64,000 bases of DNA from Brevibacillus fortis (GTDB taxonomy: Bacteria > Bacillota > Bacilli > Brevibacillales > Brevibacillaceae), in NCBI RefSeq assembly GCF_003013395.1, contig NZ_PXZM01000049.1:1-64000 (forward strand), written 5' to 3'. Shown here piece after piece: positions 1 through 7,629 of this stretch. Below the pieces are notes generated by a model, which saw only the letters and a program-made list of their open reading frames with translations, did no database searches and had not been told where the DNA came from. Position 1 is the stretch's first letter. Each line of letters starts with the position of its first letter. The position numbers and the translations under genes are program-made.

Positions 1-73
1 CGCTGTTCAGTTTTCAAAGAACATTTTTTGTCGAACGCTTTATATCTTATCACGTTCGTTATTTGCGAGTCAA
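1..73 (-). promoter_or_regulatory. rRNA operon promoter and leader (operon body left of window)
   Basis: On the minus strand TTGACT (68-73) and TAAGAT (44-49) are separated by 18 bases. They are followed by TTCTTTGAAAACTGAACA (about 4-21), the conserved leader motif found just upstream of 16S and 23S rRNA in bacilli. Transcription would run leftwards out of the window. A second possible promoter, TTGTAT-17-TAGATT, lies upstream at about 132-170. The tandem arrangement is typical of rrn operons. That a 16S gene follows is inferred. Confidence 0.75.
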
Positions 74-204
74 GAAGTTTTTTATCGAATCTCGTTTTCT
101 TTTCTCGTATTTTGTCGTCGTTCTTGGCGACAAGTAATAATCTATCACATCTAAAAATAGAATACAAGAGCTTTTTTACTAGTTTTTTAAAAAAGATCAA
201 TGAA

Positions 205-236
205 ATAAAAAAAGCCCCTACTAAATAGGGACTTTA
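205..236 (-). terminator. Intrinsic terminator after 3-hydroxybutyrate dehydrogenase gene
   Basis: On the minus strand CCCTA-TTTAG-TAGGG forms a stem within AAAGTCCC...GGGGCTTT, followed by a run of seven T. It starts a few bases after the stop of the SDR gene and separates that operon from the rRNA-type promoter. Confidence 0.85.
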
Positions 237-241
237 AAGGC

Positions 242-1027
242 TTACTGCGCCGTATAACCGCCATCGATTACAACAGCCTGCCCAGTGACACCGGACGCTT
301 TCTTGCTAGCTAAAAAGGCAACGTAGTTCGCTACTTCCTTTACTTGCAGCAACCGCTTTTGCGGAACAAGTGGATAGATGACTTCTTCCATCACCTTTTC
401 CAATGGTACATTTCTCGTCTTAGCCAAATCCGCTAATTGGTTTTGTACCAACGGTGTATCAACATACCCCGGGCAAATTGCATTTACTGTAATTCCAGCC
501 GCGGCTCCTTCAAGAGCTGCTACTTTGGTGAGCCCGATGACTCCATGCTTGGCACTGTTGTAGGCTGCCTTGCCCGCAAAGCCAATCAAGCCGTTGATCG
601 AAGCCATATTGATAATACGGCCATAACCTTGTTGCTTCATAATGGGGAACGCGTGTTTAATCGCAACAAAAGGCGCTGTCAGCATAATACTGAGCATTTG
701 TTCAAATTTTGCAGTCGGAAACTCTTCTATTGGAGAGACGAATTGCAACCCGGCATTATTCACCACAATATCGAGTCTACCAAAAATCTTTACAGCCTGA
801 TGGATGCTCTCCTGGATTTGTTCTTCGTTAGTAACATTACAACCAAAGCTGATTGCTTCGTGACCTTCCTTCTGCAATTGGGCGGCAGCTGCTTCCGCTG
901 CTTCCCGGTTCAAGTCCAGTATGACGAGTTTCGCGCCTTCCTCAGCAAACGTCCGCGCGATCTCCAATCCAATCCCGCTCGCAGCCCCTGTTACTACTGC
1001 TACCTGCTGCTCCAATAACTTCTCCAT
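242..1027 (-). CDS. bdhA: 3-hydroxybutyrate dehydrogenase (SDR family)
   Basis: Cytosolic NAD-dependent oxidoreductase of 261 aa expected to convert (R)-3-hydroxybutyrate to acetoacetate. It has the classical SDR layout: TGAASGIG nucleotide-binding glycine motif (residues 14-21), NNAG near 90, the catalytic Ser of the NMASINGL stretch and a YNSAK catalytic Tyr/Lys pair near 156-160. The stretch around GLQFVSPIEEFP and the C-terminal half resemble 3-hydroxybutyrate dehydrogenases rather than fatty-acid FabG. The start is ATG with GGAGAGGAG about 9 bases upstream. It follows the permease gene by 60 bases and ends at a terminator, so it is the last gene of the sigma-54-driven pair. Another SDR substrate is possible, but the neighbours support this one. 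Confidence 0.88.
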   Translation of the reverse strand: MEKLLEQQVAVVTGAASGIGLEIARTFAEEGAKLVILDLNREAAEAAAAQLQKEGHEAISFGCNVTNEEQIQESIHQAVKIFGRLDIVVNNAGLQFVSPIEEFPTAKFEQMLSIMLTAPFVAIKHAFPIMKQQGYGRIINMASINGLIGFAGKAAYNSAKHGVIGLTKVAALEGAAAGITVNAICPGYVDTPLVQNQLADLAKTRNVPLEKVMEEVIYPLVPQKRLLQVKEVANYVAFLASKKASGVTGQAVVIDGGYTAQ

Positions 1028-1087
1028 ACCCTACTTTCTCCTCTCCTGCTACTGAGTTTCTCTTTCTATAGAAACGCTGACCTCTCA

Positions 1088-2470
1088 TTAGAAAATGGAA
1101 ACAGCAAATGCCAGAATGAACACCACTGCTGTTTTCAAGACAGTAATTGCGAAAATATCCTTGTACGATTGACGATGAGTCAAACCAGTAATCGCGAGCA
1201 GTGTAATGACCGCTCCGTTGTGCGGCAATGTATCCATACCACCGGAAGACATCGAGGCAATACGATGTAGCAACTCAGGGCTTATTCCCGCAGCATTCGC
1301 CATCTCCAGGTATTGCTTGCCCATAACCTCTAGCGCGATCGACATACCGCCCGACGCTGAACCTGTCACACCAGCCAGTACGTTTACAGCCAGTGCCTCA
1401 GAAACCAACGGATGATCACTAGCACCCATAATCCAGCCTTGGATGAGCTTGAAGCCCGGCAATGTTTTTACCACGTTTCCGAACCCAACCTCAGAAGCAG
1501 TATTGAAGATCGCCAAAAGTGAGCCCATCGCAGCAGCAGTCAAGCCGCTTGCCAGCTTGTTTTTGACTTGCTTCACATTGATTAAAAGTGCGGCAATAAT
1601 TCCGACACATAGTGAAATAATCAGTGCCCAGGAAGATACGACGTTTTTCACTTTCTCGATCTTGAATGATTCTTTGAGGATGCCCGGATCGTACCACGTC
1701 TCTACCGTCCAAATTCCTCTGCTAAACAAATAGTTACCGACGAGCACCAATGCCAATGGGAGAATCGCGACCCAGATGTTCATGTAGGATTCAGTTTTGA
1801 TCAACTCTGGTTCATTGGTATGTCCCTCGCCATAGCCTTCTCCAGCAGCAACCGCTTGCTTGCGTCTGCGCTCCAGCCATACCATCCCGCCAATGAAAAC
1901 CATAATGGCGCCAATCGTTCCAACAACAGGTGCCGCATAAGCATCCGTACCAAAATAAGTCGTAGGAATGATGTTTTGAATTTGTGGTGTACCTGGCAAG
2001 GCGTCCATCGTATAAGTAAAAGCCCCGAGCGCAATCGTTCCTGGAATGAGACGCTTCGGAATATTTGCTTCACGGAAAATCGCAGCGGCAAACGGATACA
2101 CCGCAAATGCCACAACAAACAGGGAAACTCCTCCATACGTCAAAATCGAACAAGCCAGAACGACAGCCAAGATCGCACGATTGGATCCGAGTGCCTTCAC
2201 AATCGTGTGGGCAATCGACGAGGCAGCCCCGCTCAACTCCATGACTTTACCGAAAATCGCACCCAGTAAGAAAATAGGGAAGAATGATTTCACATAGTTT
2301 GCTGCATTCGTCATAAAGGTTTCGGTGTAGCTCGGCAGCAGAGATATCCCGGAAAGGACAACGGCCAGCAGCGTAAAAATAGGGGCAAATACGATAACAG
2401 GATAGCCCCGATACGCAAAAAACATCAGGAGACCGAGCGAAATCAAGATGGATAACACTTCGATGATCAT
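1088..2470 (-). CDS. GntP-family permease, probable 3-hydroxybutyrate uptake
   Basis: Inner-membrane carrier of 460 aa, almost wholly hydrophobic with about 12 predicted membrane segments, related to GntP/DctM-like permeases including the D-beta-hydroxybutyrate permeases that accompany bdhA. The segments GGVSLFVVAFAVYPFA and SSGGMDTLPHNGAVITLL are typical of this branch. The ATG start has AAAGGAGA seven bases upstream. It is the first gene after the -24/-12 promoter at about 2557-2572, so expression should need RpoN and the activator encoded next to it. The substrate is inferred from the order permease-dehydrogenase-activator, which matches 3-hydroxybutyrate loci of other bacteria. Confidence 0.8.
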   Translation of the reverse strand: MIIEVLSILISLGLLMFFAYRGYPVIVFAPIFTLLAVVLSGISLLPSYTETFMTNAANYVKSFFPIFLLGAIFGKVMELSGAASSIAHTIVKALGSNRAILAVVLACSILTYGGVSLFVVAFAVYPFAAAIFREANIPKRLIPGTIALGAFTYTMDALPGTPQIQNIIPTTYFGTDAYAAPVVGTIGAIMVFIGGMVWLERRRKQAVAAGEGYGEGHTNEPELIKTESYMNIWVAILPLALVLVGNYLFSRGIWTVETWYDPGILKESFKIEKVKNVVSSWALIISLCVGIIAALLINVKQVKNKLASGLTAAAMGSLLAIFNTASEVGFGNVVKTLPGFKLIQGWIMGASDHPLVSEALAVNVLAGVTGSASGGMSIALEVMGKQYLEMANAAGISPELLHRIASMSSGGMDTLPHNGAVITLLAITGLTHRQSYKDIFAITVLKTAVVFILAFAVSIF

Positions 2471-2556
2471 ATAATTCTCCTTTCGATTTTCTCCTCCGCT
2501 TACAGAGGAAATTCTGTGTGTTCACTTCAAGAAAACGCTTTCACGTTCAACTCAAT

Positions 2557-2572
2557 TGCATGGACCGTGCCA
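2557..2572 (-). promoter_or_regulatory. Sigma-54 (-24/-12) promoter of permease-dehydrogenase operon
   Basis: The minus strand reads TGGCACGGTCCATGCA. The invariant GG (2570-2571) and GC (2558-2559) are exactly 10 bases apart, as sigma-54 holoenzyme requires, and the -24 element TGGCAC is a perfect consensus. Transcription would start near 2546, giving a leader of about 75 bases before the permease ATG. The adjacent gene encodes a sigma-54 activator. Confidence 0.88.
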
Positions 2573-2681
2573 ACGCTAGCTGATTCCAGAAAAATCGTTC
2601 AACCATCCCCGTTCATCGTGCCTAGACTGTTGGTCAGCAGATGATAGCGCTTGCAATTTTTCCGGATTTCCGGAATTTCCT

Positions 2682-2803
2682 GTCCGGTTTTATGGAATCT
2701 AGCAAAAATCAGCCCACCTGTATCGGGGATCTGCTCATGAAGAGCATGGGGTTTAAGCTGGGTGTCATCTTGCTCTATTCCAGAAAACCGGAATCTACCA
2801 AAA
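2682..2803 (-). promoter_or_regulatory. Candidate upstream activator sites for the sigma-54 regulator
   Basis: Two dyads of form TCC-N8-GGAATCTA (C/G)CAAAA occur at about 2682-2707 and 2777-2803, with 96 bases between equivalent positions. They lie 110-230 bases upstream of the -24/-12 promoter, where enhancer sites are expected. The better copy reads ATTCC-N8-GGAAT. Assignment to the neighbouring activator is inference. Confidence 0.5.
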
Positions 2804-2874
2804 CGTGTTCCTTCCAATGAAAAAAGCCGCGAACCTGGCTCAACGCCACATCCCCGACTTTTACGTGCCTCGTA

Positions 2875-4245
2875 CTACTGATACTTCTCCCACTTTTCGT
2901 AAAAGCTGGACTTGCTGATTTGCAGCAGCTTGGCGGCAGTAAGCTTGTTCCCTCCTGCTTGCTGCATCGCCTGGCTAAGTGCTTCCTGCTCAGCCTCTTC
3001 TATGACTTGTTTCAATGGTCGAACGGCATGAGCTGAAACCGGCAAGGACGCGAGCGCCACTTCATCAAAAACAGGCAGCCAAATATGCTCCTTTTTCAGG
3101 ACATCGTCTTCGATTAGATGAAGAGCTCGTTCCAGCACGTTTTTCAGTTCCCGTACATTGCCTGGCCATGAGTAGCCCCGAAGTACGTTCCATACCTCTT
3201 CATCAATGGCCCTAACCGTAACGCCAGTGGACTTGCCAAGCTGTTTGAGCAGATTCGAAACCAGCTCCGGCAAATCCTCCAGACGCTCGCGCAACGGAGG
3301 GATCGAGAGTGACACGACATTCAACCGATAATAGAGATCCGCCCGAAACTTCCCTTCCTTGATGCTTTGGAGCATGTCCGAATTCGTGGAAGCGATCACC
3401 CGCACATCAATTGGCGTCGTCCGTACAGCACCTACCCGCTCGACTTCCTTTTCCTGAAGCACTCGCAACAGCTTGGCTTGCAGGGGCAACGGCATGTCCC
3501 CGATCTCATCCAACAAAATGGTTCCGTGGTTGGCCAGCTCGAACTTTCCTTTTTTTCCGCGACGAACAGCTCCGGTAAACGCACCTTCTTCATAGCCAAA
3601 CAGCTCTGATTCCAGCAAAGAATCCGGAATAGCGGCACAATTCACCCGAATGAAGGGACCCATTTTGCGCTTGCTCTCGGCATGAATGGCATGGGCAAAC
3701 AGCTCTTTGCCCGTCCCGCTTTCACCTGTGATGAGCACAGTCGAATCGCTTTTCGCAACTTTCTGAGAAAATTTTTTAAGCTCCTGCAGCTTCTGGCTGT
3801 ACCCGACGATTTGATCAAAATGATAGGTAGCCCCCATCCGCCGCCGCAGCTCTTTCTTATAATAGGTCAGCTCATCCTTCAACTGATCAACCATGGCAGC
3901 CAAGGCAGTCAGCTCCTGTACATCCTGGAACAACACCGTTCCCAGCACGGCAATCACCTTGCCTTCATCCATGATCGGGATGCGGTGTGCGATCATATTC
4001 TGTCCTTTTATTTGCTGGATATCGGCAATCTCGGCTACACCTGCTTGTCCGACAATATGCATGCGCGTATTTTCGATCACTTCTGTCACGGGCTGCCCAA
4101 TCACGTCCTGTACATTGAGAAATTCCCGATAGCTCCGATTGAATAAGAGTATTTTTCCATCCTTGTCCGTTACGATCATCGGTTCATGGGCATTTTCAAA
4201 GACGACCTCAAGCAATTTGCTCATCTGCTGGAGATTCCAATCCAA
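2875..4245 (-). CDS. Sigma-54-dependent PAS/AAA+/Fis activator
   Basis: Transcription activator of 456 aa. A PAS-like sensor (about 8-110) is followed by a coiled linker, an AAA+ domain with Walker A GESGTGKE (174-181), the sigma-54 contact loop GAFTGA (221-226) and Walker B around LLDEIGD (244-250), then a Fis-type helix-turn-helix at the C-terminus (about 415-456). There is no receiver domain, so it probably senses a small ligand through the PAS domain. I take the TTG start (DWNLQQMSK follows) because AAGGGGGA lies eight bases upstream; the next ATG, seven codons in, has no such site. It presumably drives the permease-dehydrogenase pair from the -24/-12 promoter. Confidence 0.88.
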   Translation of the reverse strand: MDWNLQQMSKLLEVVFENAHEPMIVTDKDGKILLFNRSYREFLNVQDVIGQPVTEVIENTRMHIVGQAGVAEIADIQQIKGQNMIAHRIPIMDEGKVIAVLGTVLFQDVQELTALAAMVDQLKDELTYYKKELRRRMGATYHFDQIVGYSQKLQELKKFSQKVAKSDSTVLITGESGTGKELFAHAIHAESKRKMGPFIRVNCAAIPDSLLESELFGYEEGAFTGAVRRGKKGKFELANHGTILLDEIGDMPLPLQAKLLRVLQEKEVERVGAVRTTPIDVRVIASTNSDMLQSIKEGKFRADLYYRLNVVSLSIPPLRERLEDLPELVSNLLKQLGKSTGVTVRAIDEEVWNVLRGYSWPGNVRELKNVLERALHLIEDDVLKKEHIWLPVFDEVALASLPVSAHAVRPLKQVIEEAEQEALSQAMQQAGGNKLTAAKLLQISKSSFYEKWEKYQ

Positions 4246-4357
4246 AACCGGCTCCCCCTTTGTCTGAATGTTGCTGCGTCGAACGTTTGCTCATTACTCG
4301 TTATGCCAAGATTATATCAGGAACCATCAGGGGAGGTCTGCTTTTTGACAAGCTGTG

Positions 4358-4744
4358 TTAACGAGGCTGCCCTTGTAATTGTTTGACCAATCGTTTGGGA
4401 GCCGCACACATATAGCCTTCTCGTATGTAGTCCTCCAAGTCGTTATAGCTGGTCACGTTTTTGGCAAGGATAGAGACCCAGCCGTGATGACCGATATACG
4501 GCGTCTTGTAAAAATACTCCTGTGTTAGCAGCATCTCTTGGGTCGTCTTCAGCACCTTCATAGAAAGGGAGGGGCCATCAATGCCCCCCTCTCCCATGAT
4601 AACAAACGGCTTGTCGTTCACCCGAAACGATGTATGCCCAAATGCGTCTATCTGCTCCGTTACTTCTGGCAACCGCATCGCCAGCTCGCGAACAGCAGCT
4701 ACCATCTTCAAACCTTCTATAGAAGAAATCTGTTCGTGCACCAT
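4358..4744 (-). CDS. YjbR/MmcQ-family protein
   Basis: Protein of about 128 aa with the MmcQ/YjbR (DUF419) fold, a small alpha/beta module of uncertain role, often called DNA-binding by similarity. Typical features are the RLPEVTEQIDAFGHTSFRV segment, the middle VLKTTQEMLLTQEYFYKTPY and the C-terminal GWVSIL...LEDYIREGY part. An upstream TTG in frame extends it by nine codons, but AAAGGGAGG sits 10 bases before the ATG at 4744, which I prefer. It lies 31 bases after the MFS gene in the same direction and may share its transcript. Confidence 0.8.
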   Translation of the reverse strand: MVHEQISSIEGLKMVAAVRELAMRLPEVTEQIDAFGHTSFRVNDKPFVIMGEGGIDGPSLSMKVLKTTQEMLLTQEYFYKTPYIGHHGWVSILAKNVTSYNDLEDYIREGYMCAAPKRLVKQLQGQPR

Positions 4745-4775
4745 CTGGTTCAAGCCTCCCTTTGCTTCCAAACGC

Positions 4776-6002
4776 TTATATACCAGTCTGTTCTGTACTT
4801 TGCACCACGTTTCCTTCCCTCATACGATAAAGCGGCAAAATAAAGCTGAGACCAATAATCATCAGGAATCCAGCGATCCCGTATATGACTGCGAGCGGAA
4901 GATGCAGCTTCAATACCCCCGTAATACTCATCATGACGACCATGGAGCCTGTAAACAACGGGGTCAGTATTCCATTCACCCGACCGATAAAGGTACTCTC
5001 GGTATTTTTAAGCAGCATGGTGTTGATCCCAATTTGAATGGAGGGCAAGAGCAATCCCGCGATGAACTGGGCAACAAGCGTCAGCCACAGATTCGTGGAC
5101 ATCCCGCAAATCGCTACTGCGACCGCATTTCCAAGAAGTCCCATGACCAATAACTTTTGCGGTGGAATCGTCTTGGCAGCTGCCATCGTCATGGCTCCTC
5201 CAGCAATCATCCCCACACCTTGGGCGGTAATTAACCATTGCAAGCTTTCTTTTGGCAATTGCAGTTGTTCGGTCACGATAAAAATCCCAAGCGGCTGAAT
5301 CATTCCCAATGAGAAACCCACAGCCAAAAAGCAAAAGCCAAGCAGTGACAATACGCGACTGGATAACACATAACGAATCCCGCTGACCATCTCCCCAAGC
5401 AGTGCCGTTTCTTGCTGCTCTTCTTTCTCGACACGATCTGGCGGCAACAAATACAGGACGCCGGCCGCAGAGAGGAACGCAACCGCAGTGATGACCATGG
5501 CAACCTCCATTCCCCATTGCTGGAACACAAACGTACCGACAATCGGACCAAATACCATGAAGATCGCGAAAATAGTCTGGTACGCTGACATTCCTACCTG
5601 AAGTTGTTCACCAGGTATATGCAGCTTGAACAGCTTCATTCCGGACGGTTGGGAAAACTGAGAAAGAATGGCTGAAATGAGTGTGGCAAAAAAGATGGCC
5701 TTCCACGAGCCGTAAACGAAGGTAAGCAGCACTCCGACAACCGATAAAGCACTGAGCAACTCACACCAGACCATCGTTTTTCTCGGTTTCCAGCGATCAG
5801 CAAACGTACCAGCAAGAAAGGAAAACAAAAAGATTGGCGCATATTCCGCCACAGAAATCATGGAGACAGCGAACGGATCGCCTCCTGTATGATCCATCAC
5901 AAAGAGCAGAATCGCCATGTTGCGCACCCATACTCCGACTTGCAACAGAAATGCTGATAACAAAATAGCCCTGACATAGCGATTTTTCAAAACATTTGAC
6001 AT
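4776..6002 (-). CDS. MFS efflux transporter (MFS_3/macrolide-efflux-like)
   Basis: Integral membrane exporter of 408 aa with 12 predicted helices, of the MFS branch that includes Mef-type macrolide exporters and enterobactin exporters. The motif LAGTFADRWKPRK in the loop after helix 2 is the MFS signature for proton-driven export. The start is ATG, seven bases after GGAGG. That ribosome site is buried in a terminator-type hairpin (6009-6041) directly upstream, so expression depends on the leader described separately. The substrate is unknown; a ribosome-targeting antibiotic is inferred from the leader design, not from the protein. Confidence 0.85.
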   Translation of the reverse strand: MSNVLKNRYVRAILLSAFLLQVGVWVRNMAILLFVMDHTGGDPFAVSMISVAEYAPIFLFSFLAGTFADRWKPRKTMVWCELLSALSVVGVLLTFVYGSWKAIFFATLISAILSQFSQPSGMKLFKLHIPGEQLQVGMSAYQTIFAIFMVFGPIVGTFVFQQWGMEVAMVITAVAFLSAAGVLYLLPPDRVEKEEQQETALLGEMVSGIRYVLSSRVLSLLGFCFLAVGFSLGMIQPLGIFIVTEQLQLPKESLQWLITAQGVGMIAGGAMTMAAAKTIPPQKLLVMGLLGNAVAVAICGMSTNLWLTLVAQFIAGLLLPSIQIGINTMLLKNTESTFIGRVNGILTPLFTGSMVVMMSITGVLKLHLPLAVIYGIAGFLMIIGLSFILPLYRMREGNVVQSTEQTGI

Positions 6003-6041
6003 AAAAAAGCCTCCTTATCCATTGCGATCTGGATAGGAGGC
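6003..6041 (-). terminator. Terminator hairpin that also hides the MFS ribosome site
   Basis: On the minus strand GCCTCCTATCCA (6030-6041) pairs with TGGATAAGGAGGC (6009-6021), a 12-pair stem with one bulged A, followed by six T (6003-6008) and directly by the ATG of the MFS gene. The 3' arm contains the AAGGAGG ribosome site, so the same hairpin can stop transcription and block initiation. Confidence 0.85.
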
Positions 6042-6119
6042 ATTGCATACTATCGCCAAAAAGACATAGAAACCCTTTGGTGAGTCTAAAAAGGATCTAC
6101 CATCTATTCGCCAATATGC

Positions 6120-6257
6120 ACATACTACCCCTATCCATAAACGCATCGTTTTATCCGATTGGTTTTGTGGAGATAGGAGTTAGCAGATCATTGGCTTAAT
6201 GGTCACCCTTTCTTGTAGAATGACCCAAGGGTACCACAAAAAGTAAGCCTCTGACAA
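6120..6257 (-). promoter_or_regulatory. Promoter and antiterminator segments of the MFS leader
   Basis: A promoter TTGTCA (6252-6257), 18-base spacer, TACCCT (6228-6233) with an extended TGG precedes a ribosome site AAAGGGTGA (6203-6211) and a tiny ORF. Segment 1 ACTCCTATC (6172-6180) can pair with segment 2 GATAGGGGT (6127-6135). Segment 2 TGGATAGG (6130-6137) is also perfectly complementary to CCTATCCA (6030-6037), the 5' arm of the terminator. The pairs 1:2 plus 3:4 (off) exclude 2:3 (on), the logic of a translation-coupled attenuator. Confidence 0.75.
6180..6191 (-). CDS. Three-codon leader ORF (Met-Ile-Cys-stop) of the MFS attenuator
   Basis: ATG ATC TGC TAA follows a ribosome site AAAGGGTGA with an 11-base gap and lies about 30 bases from the predicted transcription start. 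Its stop codon overlaps the first base of attenuator segment 1, so a ribosome held on it would cover segment 1 and release segment 2 to disrupt the terminator. Very short upstream ORFs are a known design of antibiotic-induced leaders in Firmicutes. Initiation slightly upstream at GTG (8 codons) or ATT (6 codons), in the same frame, cannot be excluded. Confidence 0.5.
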   Translation of the reverse strand: MIC

Positions 6258-6279
6258 GAAAAATTCGCTCGATCTTGTC

Positions 6280-7620
6280 CTACGCTTTGTCGATGAGTGT
6301 GATACGTTCTGCTGCTGGAATACGCGGCTGCGCGCCAGGGATCGCCGCTGGATAACCGATATGTAGGTTCCCTAACACTTTTTCTCCTGGTCGAATGCCC
6401 ATCGCTTCGCGAAATTCCGGCTCGTGTATCCACGGGTATGTCTCCCATGTCAGACCGATGCCTTTTTCCCACGCCAGCAAGCTAAAGTTATGAATGACAA
6501 TGCTGGTCGAAGCGAAATCGTCTTGACGCGTAATTAGGTTCGGGCTTTCTTCCATGATGACCGTCATCAGCATAGGAATCGTCATGATTTTATTGTAAAA
6601 CTTCTCGCCGACTTCTTTCTTTTTCGCCGGATCAATCTCACGCTTTTCCTTCATGATCCGCACGGCCTCAGCTATTCTTCTCTTGCCTTCCCCGCATGTC
6701 ACGATAAAGCGCCACGGCTGTGTCATGTGGTAATTCGGCGCCCACACCGCTGTATCCATCAGCTCTGTGACCAGCGCAGGGTCTACCTCACGATCTGTAA
6801 AGCGATGAATCGAACGACGCTCTCTAATCAATTTGGCCAGTTCCATTTCTGACTCCTCCTTCTCGTTCCAAAGCCATTGCAACGCCCCCGGAAACCTAGC
6901 GTTTGCACATTCGCTCAAATGATCTGCCCCTTCGTCAATGAGCAGGACTAGCTGACCCGCTGTGAAGCCGCTAGCTGCCAAGATCGCATGTGCTTCTTTT
7001 GTCAGCGGGACCATTTGTTTCTGGACGTTTTGTTTTTTGGCACCTTCCTTACTGCCAACATCCATGTAGATGCGCAGCCCGGGATGGTACATTTTCTTTT
7101 CCCGCATAAACGGAACCATGCCGTCATACCAATACGATCCCGAGATGCTGCCGATTTTCGTGAAGACGTCCGGATATCGGTGAGCTGCGTACATTGAGAT
7201 CAAGCCACCTAGGGAAAAACCGATGATGCCTGTCTTCTCCGGTCTTAAGTCAGTCCTGTACTTGCCGTCGATATACGCCTTGCATTCATGGGCGATGTAG
7301 GAAAGATATGCGTCGCCCTGCCCACCAAAATTAACATTGCGCTCAGGCGAGATCGCTTTGGAAAACCAGGGCGTATAGTCATCCCTGCGATTTCCGGGTT
7401 GAATGCCGACGAGAAACAGCTCGGGAATTTTCCCTTCTGCAAACCTGTCTTCGATCACTTCTAGCGCAGTACTAAACGCAGGATCAAACAAGTCACCACC
7501 ATCATGGACATACATGACCGGAAAACGGGACGTACTCTTTTCATAGGATGGCGGCAAATATACGAGCAGTGCTCGGTGATGGCATACGTCTGCTAACAAT
7601 TGTCCCCTCACTATTTGCAC
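6280..7620 (-). CDS. Esterase (YbbA/Fes-like)-nitroreductase fusion
   Basis: A 446 aa protein joining two families. Residues 1-255 are an alpha/beta hydrolase of the enterochelin-esterase-like type, with nucleophile motif GFSLGG (134-139), and correspond to YbbA, the gene that follows feuABC in Bacillus. Residues 259-446 are a nitroreductase-like flavoprotein (start MELAKLIRERRSIHRF). The join encodes NEKEESE from an in-frame AAGGAGG located eight bases before the ATG at 6844-6846, so the nitroreductase may also be made separately as 188 aa. The first start is GTG at 7620, close behind the feuC stop; a GTG three codons later is an alternative. Likely roles are siderophore ester hydrolysis and flavin-dependent reduction; the second is inferred only. 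Confidence 0.8.
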   Translation of the reverse strand: MQIVRGQLLADVCHHRALLVYLPPSYEKSTSRFPVMYVHDGGDLFDPAFSTALEVIEDRFAEGKIPELFLVGIQPGNRRDDYTPWFSKAISPERNVNFGGQGDAYLSYIAHECKAYIDGKYRTDLRPEKTGIIGFSLGGLISMYAAHRYPDVFTKIGSISGSYWYDGMVPFMREKKMYHPGLRIYMDVGSKEGAKKQNVQKQMVPLTKEAHAILAASGFTAGQLVLLIDEGADHLSECANARFPGALQWLWNEKEESEMELAKLIRERRSIHRFTDREVDPALVTELMDTAVWAPNYHMTQPWRFIVTCGEGKRRIAEAVRIMKEKREIDPAKKKEVGEKFYNKIMTIPMLMTVIMEESPNLITRQDDFASTSIVIHNFSLLAWEKGIGLTWETYPWIHEPEFREAMGIRPGEKVLGNLHIGYPAAIPGAQPRIPAAERITLIDKA

Positions 7621-7629
7621 ATCCCCTCA

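Larger units (their letters stand above)
2471..2874. other. Intergenic control region of the 3-hydroxybutyrate operon
   Basis: About 400 bases without a gene, between the activator gene stop and the permease start. It holds a sigma-54 promoter (2557-2572) and, upstream of it, two related dyads sharing GGAATCTA-C/G-CAAAA (2694-2707 and 2790-2803). A short ORF here (2599-2817, minus) has no ribosome binding site and no recognisable protein, so I do not call it. Confidence 0.6.

Noticed and set aside
437-1018. 193-codon plus-strand frame opposite the 3-hydroxybutyrate dehydrogenase gene
   Set aside because: Shadow of the SDR gene: no ribosome site, no family resemblance, and the opposite strand encodes a complete conserved enzyme.
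2599-2817. 72-codon minus-strand frame in the sigma-54 control region
   Set aside because: No ribosome site, composition unlike protein, and it overlaps the candidate activator sites.
6015-6146. 43-codon ORF overlapping the MFS attenuator, ending inside the exporter ribosome site
   Set aside because: It is open and its stop falls in the ribosome site, which would suit translational coupling, but I see no ribosome site before its ATG and the peptide has no recognisable motif. The three-codon ORF with a ribosome site fits the pairing logic better.
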